A stretch of DNA of 64,000 nt from Devosia sp. (GTDB taxonomy: Bacteria > Pseudomonadota > Alphaproteobacteria > Rhizobiales > Devosiaceae). Every line of letters begins with the position of its first letter. Within the stretch, counting starts at the first letter, position 1. The position numbers and the translations under genes were made by a program. Of the stretch, positions 48,367 to 56,765 are shown piece after piece. Under the pieces are notes generated by a model, which was given only the letters and a program-made list of their open reading frames with translations, did no database searches and was not told the origin of the DNA. The stretch lies in contig JADJPS010000018.1 in the NCBI GenBank assembly GCA_016713105.1, positions 124,001 through 188,000 on the forward strand, in the 5' to 3' direction.

Positions 48367-49535
48367 GTGGTCTCCCTGGGTCGCCGCACCTGGTGCTCGA
48401 AGAGGCAGCCAAGCGCGCGCGAGATGCGCACGGGGGGCTTGCCGATGAGGATGCGGCAGGCATCTGCGAAGCTGGTCCTGCCGGCGTAGAAGCGCTCGAT
48501 CAGGGGCCGGGGCAGCCGGTAGAACCGCTGCAGGACCCTGACGCGCTCGGCCGGTTCGGCCGCCCTGAACAGCATCCTGTTGAGCAGCCTGTAGAAGCGC
48601 TGCCGGGCGACCTGCTTCAGCGAGTACCGTCGCAGGATCGCCGCCAAAGGCGCGCTTTCGATGGGCCAGTGCGCCGCGATCAGGTTGGCCACGCGCACCG
48701 CATCGGGAAGACTGTAGCCGGTGGTCGGATGAAACAACGCCGCCCGCATGCCGACCTGCGGGACCTCGAGCGGACGCTCGACCCAGAATGCCGCCGCATC
48801 GTGGGCGAGGCTGATCGGGAGGACGCCGGTCTCCTCCCGCAGCACCTCGGCAACGACCCAGCCGCGCACCGCGGCATAGGCGAGGATGTCGCGCCGGAGC
48901 GCCGCAGGATCGAGCGCCGCGCCATCGGTGTAGCGCGTATCCTCGATCAGGAGCCGGGTGGGCGAGAACGGCAGAAGGTAGACGAAGCGATAGCCGTCCA
49001 GCTGGTCGACGGTTGCATCCATGATCTGGGGCAGGTCCACCCCGTGGGGGGAGGCGCATTCGACCTCGAGGCCGACGAATTTCTGGAACCCCAGTTCAAG
49101 CGCGGCGTTCGGGGCGAAGCCCCGGGCATCGACGACACAGCCGGAACGGAGGATCTGGCCGTCGCCCAGCCGGACCTGCCCCGGTTCGGGCCGCTCGACC
49201 GCCGCCCCGGTCCGAATCCTGACATTGCCGAGACGTGCGACCGCCTCGGACATCGAGACCGAGGTGATGGAGGCATAGGCGGAGGCGAGCCTGCGCTCGA
49301 ACGCCGGGAAGCGTATCGCCTGCCCGCTCCAGCTGTGCGCCACCGCGCCGGCCAGCCACTCGAGATCGTCGGCGGAGACGTCCGCGGCATGGAACGACCA
49401 CGTATGTTCGCCAAACGGGCGGTCGGAGGCCTCGACGATGTCGATGGCCGGGGCCTCGGCCAGCCCCGAAAGCCTGAGGGCAATCAGCCCGCTCGCCAAG
49501 CCTGCCCCCACCAGCACCAGCGATGGGTTGGTCAT
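48363..49535 (-). CDS. crtY: Lycopene beta-cyclase
   Basis: The 390-residue product starts at ATG 49535; GGGGAAG lies upstream. It has the CrtY nucleotide fold LVLVGAGLASGLIALRLSGL, GEHTWSFHAADVS, CVVDARGFAPN, GLEVECASPHGVDLPQIMDA, VYLLPFSPTRLLIEDTRYTD and LFHPTTGYSLPDAVRVANL. It closes both ends of lycopene to beta-carotene. It heads the leftward crtYIB operon; the 110 bases upstream to the truncated ABC gene probably hold the promoter. Confidence 0.93.
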   Translation of the reverse strand: MTNPSLVLVGAGLASGLIALRLSGLAEAPAIDIVEASDRPFGEHTWSFHAADVSADDLEWLAGAVAHSWSGQAIRFPAFERRLASAYASITSVSMSEAVARLGNVRIRTGAAVERPEPGQVRLGDGQILRSGCVVDARGFAPNAALELGFQKFVGLEVECASPHGVDLPQIMDATVDQLDGYRFVYLLPFSPTRLLIEDTRYTDGAALDPAALRRDILAYAAVRGWVVAEVLREETGVLPISLAHDAAAFWVERPLEVPQVGMRAALFHPTTGYSLPDAVRVANLIAAHWPIESAPLAAILRRYSLKQVARQRFYRLLNRMLFRAAEPAERVRVLQRFYRLPRPLIERFYAGRTSFADACRILIGKPPVRISRALGCLFEHQVRRPRETT

Positions 49536-49645
49536 ATCCGCGTCTTCCCCGCGCACCCCGACAGCCTACAATGCCATATGGTGCGCAAGCCAGTACGTCT
49601 GCCCGGCCGCCGCGGATCAGGGCCGCTGCCACGATCGTGCGAAAC

Positions 49646-50539
49646 TCAGGCGTGCGGTGCGGTATCGAGCCGGGCCCCGTCCGCGCTGAAGGCGTGCAGC
49701 ACGTCGTCCTTGAGGCACACCGGAACGATGTCGCCGACCTGCGGAACCGTCGTCGGCGGCAGCGACACCGAGATCGGGTCCTCGCTGCCGGCGAGGCCCA
49801 GGTAGGCGATGTTCTCGCTGCCGAGCCGCTCGACCGCCACCACCCGCGCCTCGAACAGGGATCGCTCGGCGGCGAGGGCGAGGTGCTCGGCTCTCACCCC
49901 CAGCGTCACCTCGCCCTTCGCCGCCTCGACGCGCAGCCCGAGAGGCCGGCCGTTGTGACGGAGGACGAGCCCGCCATCGCCGCCGACGCGGACCGGAAAC
50001 AGATTCATCGCCGGAGACCCGATGAAACGCGCAACGAACAGGTTGGCAGGGCGTTCGTAGAGTTCCATCGGGGTGCCGACCTGCTCGATGTTGCCGGCGT
50101 TGAGCACCACGATCCGGTCGGCGAGCGTCATGGCCTCGACCTGGTCGTGCGTCACGTAGACCATGGTGGCGCCCAGATCGGCGTGAAGGCGGGCGATCTC
50201 GATGCGCATCTGCACCCTGAGCGCCGCATCCAGGTTCGAGAGCGGCTCGTCGAACAGGAAGACCTTGGGGTTGCGGATGATGGCGCGACCGATGGCGACG
50301 CGCTGCCGCTGGCCGCCCGAGAGCTGCTTCGGCCTCCGATCGAGCAGGTGCGTGATCTGCAGGATATCGGCCACTTCCCTGACCCGCCGCTCGATCAGGT
50401 CGCGCGGCTGGTGCTTGAGGCGCATGCCGAAGCTGATGTTTTCGGCAACGCTCATGTGCGGGAACAGCGCATAGGACTGGAACACCATGGCGACGCCGCG
50501 CTGTGCCGGGGGCGTATTGGTGACATCCTCGCGAACGGC
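49646..50539 (-). pseudogene. Sugar ABC transporter ATPase, N-terminal part missing
   Basis: The readable part begins EDVTNTPPAQRGVAMVFQSY and has signature LSGGQRQRVAIGRA, Walker B VFLFDEPLSNLD, H-loop THDQVEAMTLADR, and a TOBE domain (MNLFPVRVGGDG ... LGVRAEHLAL). The first 60-70 residues with Walker A are absent; upstream of about 50530 the sequence switches directly into an aldehyde dehydrogenase on the other strand. Without Walker A it cannot bind ATP normally. It is UgpC/MalK-like, close to but distinct from the ATPase half at 33780-34889. No transporter permeases are next to it now. Confidence 0.8.
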
Positions 50540-51604
50540 GACGAGCGGCTCTCGGTGATTCACCAGCCGGTCGGCATCTGCCTGTCGCTGTCGGCCTGGA
50601 ACTTCCCCGCCCTGCTGCCGGCACGCAAGATCGCCGCGGCGCTGGCGGCCGGCTGCGCCATCATCGCGCGGCCGGCCTCGGAGGCGCCCGGCGCGACCCT
50701 GGCCATCGGCCAGGCGCTGATCGATGCCGGGGTTGCCCCGGGCGCGATCGGGATCCTGACTGGCGATGCCGGGCTGATCTCGGAGACGCTGATCGGCTCG
50801 CCGAGCGTCCGCAAGGTGTCTCTCACCGGTTCGGTGCCCGTCGGCAAGCATCTGCTCGGGCTCGCCGCCCAGGGGGTCAAGCGCGTCAGCATGGAACTGG
50901 GGGGCCATGCACCGGTGATCGTTCATGCCGACGCCGATCCCGTCGCCGCGGCCAAGAAGGTGGCCGGCGCCAAGTACCGCAACACCGGACAGGTGTGCAT
51001 CTCGCCGTCGCGCTTTTATGTGCACCATACGATCCAGGCGCAGTTCGAGGCGGCTTTCGTGGAGGTGGCGAGGAGCCTCGTCGTCGGCGACGGCCTCAGG
51101 GACGGAGTGACGATGGGACCGATGATCCGGCGCCGGGCGCTCGATTCGGCGCTGGCGCTGATCGAGGATGCGCAGGCGAGGGGCGCGCGGCTGCTGACCG
51201 GTGGACGTCGGCCGGCCGGCGCCAATACCGGCCACTTCCTCGAACCGACGGTGCTGACCGACGTGCCCGACGATGCGGCCATCATGCGCGACGAGCCCTT
51301 CGCACCGGTGGCGCCGATTGCCGGCTTCACCCGGCTCGACGAGGTACTTGAACGCGCCAACAGCACGCCGTTCGGCCTCGCCTCCTACGTCTTCACCAAC
51401 AATGCCGAACTCGCGGCGCGCACCGCCGAAGGGCTCGAAGCCGGAATGGTCGGAATCAACGAGACCCTGCTGGCCCTCGCCGAGGCGCCGTTCGGGGGCG
51501 TCAAGGAAAGCGGCTTCGGCCGCGAAGGCGGCTCGGAAGGCATCATGGACTATCTCGAGACCAAATATGTCCGGCACCGGCTGAGCATCGAAGGGGCGCG
51601 CTGA
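50540..51604 (+). pseudogene. NAD(P)-dependent aldehyde dehydrogenase, N-terminal part missing
   Basis: From about 50540 the frame reads GDERLSVIHQPVGICLSLSA and WNFPALLPARKIAAALAAGC, then catalytic Glu in MELGGHAPVIV, catalytic Cys in NTGQVCISPSRF, and IMRDEPFAPVAPI and APFGGVKESGFGREGG near the end. The first 110-140 residues of a normal enzyme (about 480) are missing, and no start codon with ribosome site is present at the join. The family includes succinate-semialdehyde and alpha-ketoglutarate-semialdehyde dehydrogenases. The following sugar-acid dehydratase starts on its last base (ATGA-type link), so a Weimberg-like oxidative sugar pathway is likely for the intact ancestor. Confidence 0.8.
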
Positions 51605-53328
51605 TGTCCGAGAGGAAGCCGCATGCCGGGCTGACCGGCGGCCTCACCAATTACGGCGATACCGATTTCGCCCGCTACCTGCGCCGCTCGTTCGCCAAGT
51701 CGATGGGCTACACCGACGCCGCGCTCGACAAGCCGATCGTGGGCATCTGCTACACCGAGAGCGGCTTCAACAACTGCCATCGCGACTTTCCGCAGATGCT
51801 GGAGGCGGTGAAGCGCGGCGTCCTCGCCTCCGGTGCGCTGCCGGTGGTGTTCCCGGTCATCTCGCTCGGCGAAGTCTTCCTCAGCCCCACCAGCATGAAT
51901 TTCCGCAACCTGATGGCAATGGATGTCGAGGAGATGATCCGCGCCCAGCCGATGGACTCGGTGGTGCTGATGGGCGGCTGCGACAAGACTGTCCCGGCCC
52001 TGCTGATGGGCGCCGCCTCTGCCGGCAAGCCCGCCGTGCTGCTGGTGTCCGGTCCGATGATGACCGGCCGGCATCGCGGCGAGCGGCTCGGCGCCTGCAC
52101 CGACTGCCGGCGCTTCTGGGCCCGCTATCGGGGCGGCGACGTCGACGAGGCCGAGATCAACCAGGTCGAGGGGCGGCTGGCGGTCACCTCGGGCACCTGC
52201 GCGGTGATGGGGACGGCGAGCACCATGGCGCTGATCGCCGATACGCTCGGCATGATGCTGCCCAACAGCTCCGCCATCCCCTCCGTCCACGCCGACCGCC
52301 TGCGCGCCGCCGAGGAGACCGGGGCGCTTGCCGCGAGCCTCGTCGGCACCGACCGCACGCCCGACACCTTGATGACGCCCGCCGCGATCGAGAATGCCCT
52401 GCGGGTCCTGCTCGCCGTCTCCGGTTCGACCAATGCCATCGTCCACCTCGCCGCCATCGCCGGGCGGGTCGGCGTCGACATCGATCTCGACGCCTTCAAC
52501 CGGCTGTCGGACGAGACCCCGGTGCTGGTGAACCTGAAGCCCGTGGGCGACGGCTACATGGAGGACTTCAACACCGCCGGCGGCCTCGATGCCGTGCTGC
52601 GCGGCATTGCCGACAAGCTGAACCTCGAGACCCGCGACGTCACCGGACAGACCCTGCGGGAACGGCTGGCCCGGCCCCTGCCCGATCCGATCGACACCCG
52701 CTTCATCCGTCCGCCGAACGACCCGGTCGAGCCGGTGGGGGGCCTGATCGCGCTCCATGGCAACCTCGCGCCGGGCGGCGCCATCCTGAAGCGGGCGGCG
52801 GCAACGCCGAGACTGCTCGAACACGAGGGTCGCGCCGTGGTCTTCACCTCGCTCGAAGACCTCGCGGCCCGGATCGACGACCCCGATCTCGACGTCACCG
52901 CCGACGACGTGCTGGTGCTGCAGCATGCCGGACCGAAGAGCCCGGCCGGGATGCCCGAGGCCGGCTACCTGCCGATCCCGAAAAAGCTCGCCCGCCAGGG
53001 CGTCAAGGACATGGTGCGCATTTCCGATGCCCGGATGAGCGGCACGGCCTTCGGCACCGTCGTCCTCCACGTCACCCCGGAAGCGGCCGATGGCGGGCCG
53101 CTGGCGCTGGTGCTGACCGGCGACCGGATCCGGCTGTCGGCATCGCGGAAGAGCATCGAGCTGCTGGTCTCGGAGCAGGAGCTGGCCGTGCGCCGTGCGA
53201 ACCTGCCCGCCGACAAGGCCGGCAGCCAGCGCGGCTACAAGTGGCTCTACGGCCGCCATGTCGGCAACGCCACCTCCGGCTGCGACTTCGACTTCCTGCG
53301 CCGCGACTGGCCGGGCGAGCCCGTGTGA
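51604..53328 (+). CDS. IlvD/Edd-family sugar-acid dehydratase
   Basis: The 574-residue product is an Fe-S dehydratase: cluster cysteines in VLMGGCDKTVPALLMG, RLGACTDCRRFW and LAVTSGTCAVMGTASTMALI, the metal-lysine region and the C-terminal DARMSGTAFGTVVLHVTPEA. Length and the GLTNYGDTDFARYLRRSFAK opening match D-xylonate/L-arabinonate-type dehydratases rather than branched-chain IlvD, which agrees with the aldehyde dehydrogenase just upstream. It converts an aldonic acid to a 2-keto-3-deoxy acid. It is the last gene before the Calvin operon that runs the other way. Confidence 0.85.
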   Translation: MSERKPHAGLTGGLTNYGDTDFARYLRRSFAKSMGYTDAALDKPIVGICYTESGFNNCHRDFPQMLEAVKRGVLASGALPVVFPVISLGEVFLSPTSMNFRNLMAMDVEEMIRAQPMDSVVLMGGCDKTVPALLMGAASAGKPAVLLVSGPMMTGRHRGERLGACTDCRRFWARYRGGDVDEAEINQVEGRLAVTSGTCAVMGTASTMALIADTLGMMLPNSSAIPSVHADRLRAAEETGALAASLVGTDRTPDTLMTPAAIENALRVLLAVSGSTNAIVHLAAIAGRVGVDIDLDAFNRLSDETPVLVNLKPVGDGYMEDFNTAGGLDAVLRGIADKLNLETRDVTGQTLRERLARPLPDPIDTRFIRPPNDPVEPVGGLIALHGNLAPGGAILKRAAATPRLLEHEGRAVVFTSLEDLAARIDDPDLDVTADDVLVLQHAGPKSPAGMPEAGYLPIPKKLARQGVKDMVRISDARMSGTAFGTVVLHVTPEAADGGPLALVLTGDRIRLSASRKSIELLVSEQELAVRRANLPADKAGSQRGYKWLYGRHVGNATSGCDFDFLRRDWPGEPV

Positions 53329-53368
53329 CGGACCCCGAGGCCGGGGGAGCGGCGGCGCGGCGACCGGA

Positions 53369-54034
53369 TCAGTCCCAGCGCCCGAGGTCGAACGCCGTGA
53401 GGTTCTCCCGCACCTCGGTGGCGGCGCGGAAGTCGCCGCCCACGGTATAGGCGGCGGGGGTGACGATGGTGCGCAGCCCGGCGGCGACGGCGGCCCGCAG
53501 ACCATTCTCGGAGTCCTCGAATGCCAGCGCCTCCGCCGGCGCGAGGCCGAGCCGCTCGAGCGCGACGAGATAGGCGGCGGGGTGCGGCTTCAGCTCGGAG
53601 ACGTCGTTTGCCGAGACCAGGACGTCAAAGGCGGGCATCGGCGAGGCCGCCAGCAGCGCGTCGAGGTTGACCCGGCTGGTGGTGGTGGCGATGGCGAGGC
53701 GAAGCCCCTTCGCCCGTGCCCGCCCGAGCAGGTCGAGGACCCCCGGCCGGTGCACGGCCGCCCCGCGCGCCACCAGTTCGCCGTAGTGCCGGTTCTTGGC
53801 CGAATGGAGGGCCGATGCCAGCTCATCGGGGATCGGCAGGCCGGCCTGCTCGAAAAAATGGACGATCCGGCGCTTGCCGCCGGTGACGTCGAGCAGCGGG
53901 CGATAGACCGAAGGTTCCCAGCGCAGGTTGAGACCCGCCTCGGCAAAGGCGCCGTTGAACGCGAGCCGATGCAGCTCCTCGGTTTCGGCCAGGGTACCGT
54001 CGAGGTCGAAGATGAGCGCCGCGAGCCTAGCCAA
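53369..54034 (-). CDS. cbbY: CbbY-type HAD phosphatase
   Basis: TTG 54034 gives MARLAALIFDLDGTLAETEE (221 residues), matching the CbbY opening; further upstream codons would lie inside cbbZ. HAD motifs are DLDGT (nucleophile), LAIATTTSRVNL, and FEDSENGLRAAVAAG. The family removes xylulose-1,5-bisphosphate, a RuBisCO inhibitor, in red-type systems. It overlaps cbbZ by 8 bases and is the last gene of the cbb operon. Confidence 0.85.
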   Translation of the reverse strand: MARLAALIFDLDGTLAETEELHRLAFNGAFAEAGLNLRWEPSVYRPLLDVTGGKRRIVHFFEQAGLPIPDELASALHSAKNRHYGELVARGAAVHRPGVLDLLGRARAKGLRLAIATTTSRVNLDALLAASPMPAFDVLVSANDVSELKPHPAAYLVALERLGLAPAEALAFEDSENGLRAAVAAGLRTIVTPAAYTVGGDFRAATEVRENLTAFDLGRWD

Positions 54035-54764
54035 GGCGCCACAGGTCGATAGCGGCGTCGAGTTCATCGAGGCCCTCGATGATGACGTCCGGCGCGAGAT
54101 CCTCGAGCGGCACGCTGGAATAGCCGTTGCGCAGCGCCACCGAGAAGACGCCCGCCGCCCGCGCCGCCTCGATGTCGGCCGCGCTGTCGCCTACCATGAT
54201 CGCCTCGCCGGGCTGGGCCCTGAGCCGGCTGAGGGTGAACTGCAGCATGTCCGGCGCCGGCTTGGCGGCAAGGCCGCCGGGGCGCGCCTGGTCGCCCAGC
54301 ACGACGCTGAAGCTCTCGGCGAGGCCGAAATGATCGAGGACGACATTGGCCGCCGACTGCAGCTTGTTGGTGACGAGCGCCAGCGGCACGTCGCGCTGCC
54401 TGAGGCCGGCGAGCGCCTCGCGCGCATGCGGCATCAGCGTGGTCCGGCCGGTGAGATGGCGCGGATAGATCTCGCGCATCCGCCCGATCTGCCGCTCGTG
54501 CTCGGTGGGCGACAGCTCGATGCCGTGCGCCGCAAAGGCCCGCGACACCAGCGGGCCGACGCCGTGGCCGACCATGGCGCGAACACTGTCCTCGCCGAAC
54601 GGCGCGAGGCCTGAGAGGTCGAGCAGTTCCGCCACGGCGAGGGCGATATCGGGCACGGAGTCGATCAGAGTGCCGTCGAGGTCGAAGAGGACCGCCCCGG
54701 GCAGGGCGCCGGGCCGGCGGTCGGGAGTGCTGCGTGTGGTCAGGACGAAATCTCCGAAATCCAT
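54027..54764 (-). CDS. cbbZ: Phosphoglycolate phosphatase
   Basis: The 245-residue product starts at ATG 54764 after GGAGG. The HAD pattern is AVLFDLDGTLIDSVPDIALA, VTNKLQSAA, KPAPDM and VGDSAADIEAARAAGVFSVA, the order seen in Gph/CbbZ. It removes phosphate from 2-phosphoglycolate made by RuBisCO oxygenation. It lies 11 bases after cbbE. Confidence 0.9.
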   Translation of the reverse strand: MDFGDFVLTTRSTPDRRPGALPGAVLFDLDGTLIDSVPDIALAVAELLDLSGLAPFGEDSVRAMVGHGVGPLVSRAFAAHGIELSPTEHERQIGRMREIYPRHLTGRTTLMPHAREALAGLRQRDVPLALVTNKLQSAANVVLDHFGLAESFSVVLGDQARPGGLAAKPAPDMLQFTLSRLRAQPGEAIMVGDSAADIEAARAAGVFSVALRNGYSSVPLEDLAPDVIIEGLDELDAAIDLWRLG

Positions 54765-54775
54765 GTCTGCCTCCG

Positions 54776-55444
54776 CTACGGCCTGCTGCCGGCAGCGGTG
54801 CGGATGGCATCGATGCGCCCCGCATACCCCTCGCGGCCGGCGCCGAACACGGCGGATCCGGCCACCAGCACATCGGCGCCCGCCGCGGCGACGGCCGCCG
54901 CATTGGCCGCCGAGATGCCGCCATCGACCTCGATCCGGATCGGGCGCTCCCCAACCATCGCCTTGATTCGACTGATCTTGTCGAGCGTGGCGGGAACGAA
55001 GGCCTGCCCCCCGAAGCCGGGGTTGACGGTCATCACCAGCACCAGATCCACCCGATCGAGCACATAGGCGAGCACCGATTCCGGCGTCGCGGGATTGAGC
55101 GCAACTCCCGCACGCTTCCCCAATTGCCGAATGCGCTGCAGCGACCGGTCGAGGTGCGTCGTTGCTTCGGCATGAACGGTGATGATGTCGCAGCCGGCCT
55201 CGGCGAAGGCGTCGAGATAGGCATCGACCGGCGCGATCATCAGGTGGCAGTCGAAGGTCGCCTCGGTGCGCCCGCGCAGCGCCTTGATCACCGCCGGCCC
55301 GAAGGTGATGTTGGGCACGAAGTGGCCATCCATGACATCGAGATGGACCCAGTCGGCCCCCGCGGCGAGAACCGCGTCGACTTCCTCCCCCAGCCGCGCG
55401 AAATCGGCGGACAGGATCGACGGGGCGATGACGATGTCGTTCAT
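54776..55444 (-). CDS. cbbE: Ribulose-phosphate 3-epimerase
   Basis: The 222-residue product has IAPSILSADFARLGEEVDAV, the metal site WVHLDVMDGHFVPNITFGP, HLMI, VMTVNPGFGGQAF and IEVDGGISAANA. The TIM-barrel enzyme converts xylulose-5-phosphate to ribulose-5-phosphate for the Calvin cycle. It overlaps cbbX by 4 bases. Confidence 0.94.
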   Translation of the reverse strand: MNDIVIAPSILSADFARLGEEVDAVLAAGADWVHLDVMDGHFVPNITFGPAVIKALRGRTEATFDCHLMIAPVDAYLDAFAEAGCDIITVHAEATTHLDRSLQRIRQLGKRAGVALNPATPESVLAYVLDRVDLVLVMTVNPGFGGQAFVPATLDKISRIKAMVGERPIRIEVDGGISAANAAAVAAAGADVLVAGSAVFGAGREGYAGRIDAIRTAAGSRP

Positions 55445-56334
55445 GACGGCTCTCCTGCAGTGCCGACCGCGGCGAACACCCTGCTCGCGCGGATGTCGGG
55501 AGCGGTGATGGTCGAAAGCGCCTCGACCCCGACGGGTCCCGAACTTGCCTCGAACAGCCGGTTGGCCTGCCTGAGGCGGGCCCGGTCGATGGCGTTGCGG
55601 ATGGAGCGGGCATTGGCGAAATGCGGCTGGGCCCGCCGCTTCTCGACATACTCCCGCATCGTCGCCCGCCCCGCCTCGTCGAAGCGATAGCCCTGCTCGT
55701 CGAGCATGGATTGCGCGATCGCCAGCAATTCGTCGTCCGTATAGTCGGGAAAGTCGATGTGGTGGGCGATGCGGGAGCGAAAGCCCGGGTTGGACTGGTA
55801 GAAGCGCTCCATCCGGTCGGCATAGCCGGCGAGGATCACCACCAGGTCGTCCCGCTGGTTCTCCATCACCTGCAGCAGGATCTCGATCGCCTCCTGCCCG
55901 TAGTCGCGCTCGTTGTCGGGCCGATAGAGGTAGTAGGCCTCATCGATGAACAGCACGCCGCCCATGGCTTTCTTCAGCACTTCTTTGGTCTTGGGCGCCG
56001 TGTGCCCGATATACTGGCCGACGAGGTCGTCTCGGGTGACCGAGACCAGGTGCCCCTTGCGCACATAGCCCAGCCGGAACAGCAGGTCGGCCATGCGCCT
56101 GGCCACGGTGGTCTTGCCGGTCCCCGGATTGCCGGTGAAGCTCATGTGCAGCGTCGGCGTCCGGCTGCTGAGGCCCAATTGCCGGCGGGCCCGATCGACG
56201 AGCAGCAAGGCCGATGTCTCGCGGATGCGCTGCTTGACCGGCCGCAGTCCGACCAGTTCGCGGTCGAGTTCGGCAAGCACTTCGGCAACGCCCGAGGTGC
56301 GATACTCCGCCTGCAGGTCGATCGCGACCGGCAC
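55441..56334 (-). CDS. cbbX: Red-type RuBisCO activase CbbX
   Basis: The 297-residue product if GTG 56334 is used (GGGGAGG 11 bases upstream); GTG 56361 is a second option. It is an AAA+ protein with Walker A GNPGTGKTT, Walker B VLFIDEAYYL and sensor region VILAGYADRMERFYQSNPGF. The family threads the RuBisCO large-chain C-terminus to release inhibitory sugar phosphates, and is itself activated by ribulose bisphosphate. It directly follows cbbLS, the standard red-type order. Confidence 0.93.
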   Translation of the reverse strand: MPVAIDLQAEYRTSGVAEVLAELDRELVGLRPVKQRIRETSALLLVDRARRQLGLSSRTPTLHMSFTGNPGTGKTTVARRMADLLFRLGYVRKGHLVSVTRDDLVGQYIGHTAPKTKEVLKKAMGGVLFIDEAYYLYRPDNERDYGQEAIEILLQVMENQRDDLVVILAGYADRMERFYQSNPGFRSRIAHHIDFPDYTDDELLAIAQSMLDEQGYRFDEAGRATMREYVEKRRAQPHFANARSIRNAIDRARLRQANRLFEASSGPVGVEALSTITAPDIRASRVFAAVGTAGEPS

Positions 56335-56363
56335 GGCGCTGCTGTCCTCCCCCTGCAGCACGG

Positions 56364-56753
56364 TCAGTACTCGGTGGTCATCGTGACGCTGACGGTGCGG
56401 CCGCGGACCTCGGTGCGGGTCAGGCGGAATGTCGGCTCGATCTGCGGCCGGTTGACGATGAAGCTCAGCCGCACCGTCTCGAAGCCGCGGGTCGAGTCGA
56501 AGGCGTTGAGCCGGACGTAGTGGTCGGGGAAGGCCTTGCGGCAATCCTTCAGTTCCATCATCACGCCGGCCGCATCGCGCAGATCGAACATCGGGTTGCC
56601 CCACATGTCCCACAGCACGTTGCGCGGATGCGGATCGGAGGTGTGCTCGATGCCGATGGCCCAGTCGTTCCTCAGGCAATACTCGACCTGAGCGGCAATC
56701 TGATCGTCGGAAAGGTCCGGGAGGAAGGAGAAGGCTCCCTGGGTAATGCGCAT
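56364..56753 (-). CDS. cbbS: RuBisCO small subunit, red type
   Basis: The 129-residue product has MRITQGAFSFLPDLSDDQIA, AIGIEHTSDPHPRNVLWDMW, and the C-terminal extension after about residue 100 (NRPQIEPTFRLTRTEVRGRT) that in red-type enzymes forms a beta hairpin in the central pore. It lies 12 bases after cbbL. Confidence 0.95.
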   Translation of the reverse strand: MRITQGAFSFLPDLSDDQIAAQVEYCLRNDWAIGIEHTSDPHPRNVLWDMWGNPMFDLRDAAGVMMELKDCRKAFPDHYVRLNAFDSTRGFETVRLSFIVNRPQIEPTFRLTRTEVRGRTVSVTMTTEY

Positions 56754-56765
56754 GTCCGTTGCTCC

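Noticed and set aside
51604..53328. Housekeeping IlvD for branched-chain amino acid synthesis
   Set aside because: The opening, length and partner aldehyde dehydrogenase point to a sugar-acid dehydratase of the same superfamily instead.
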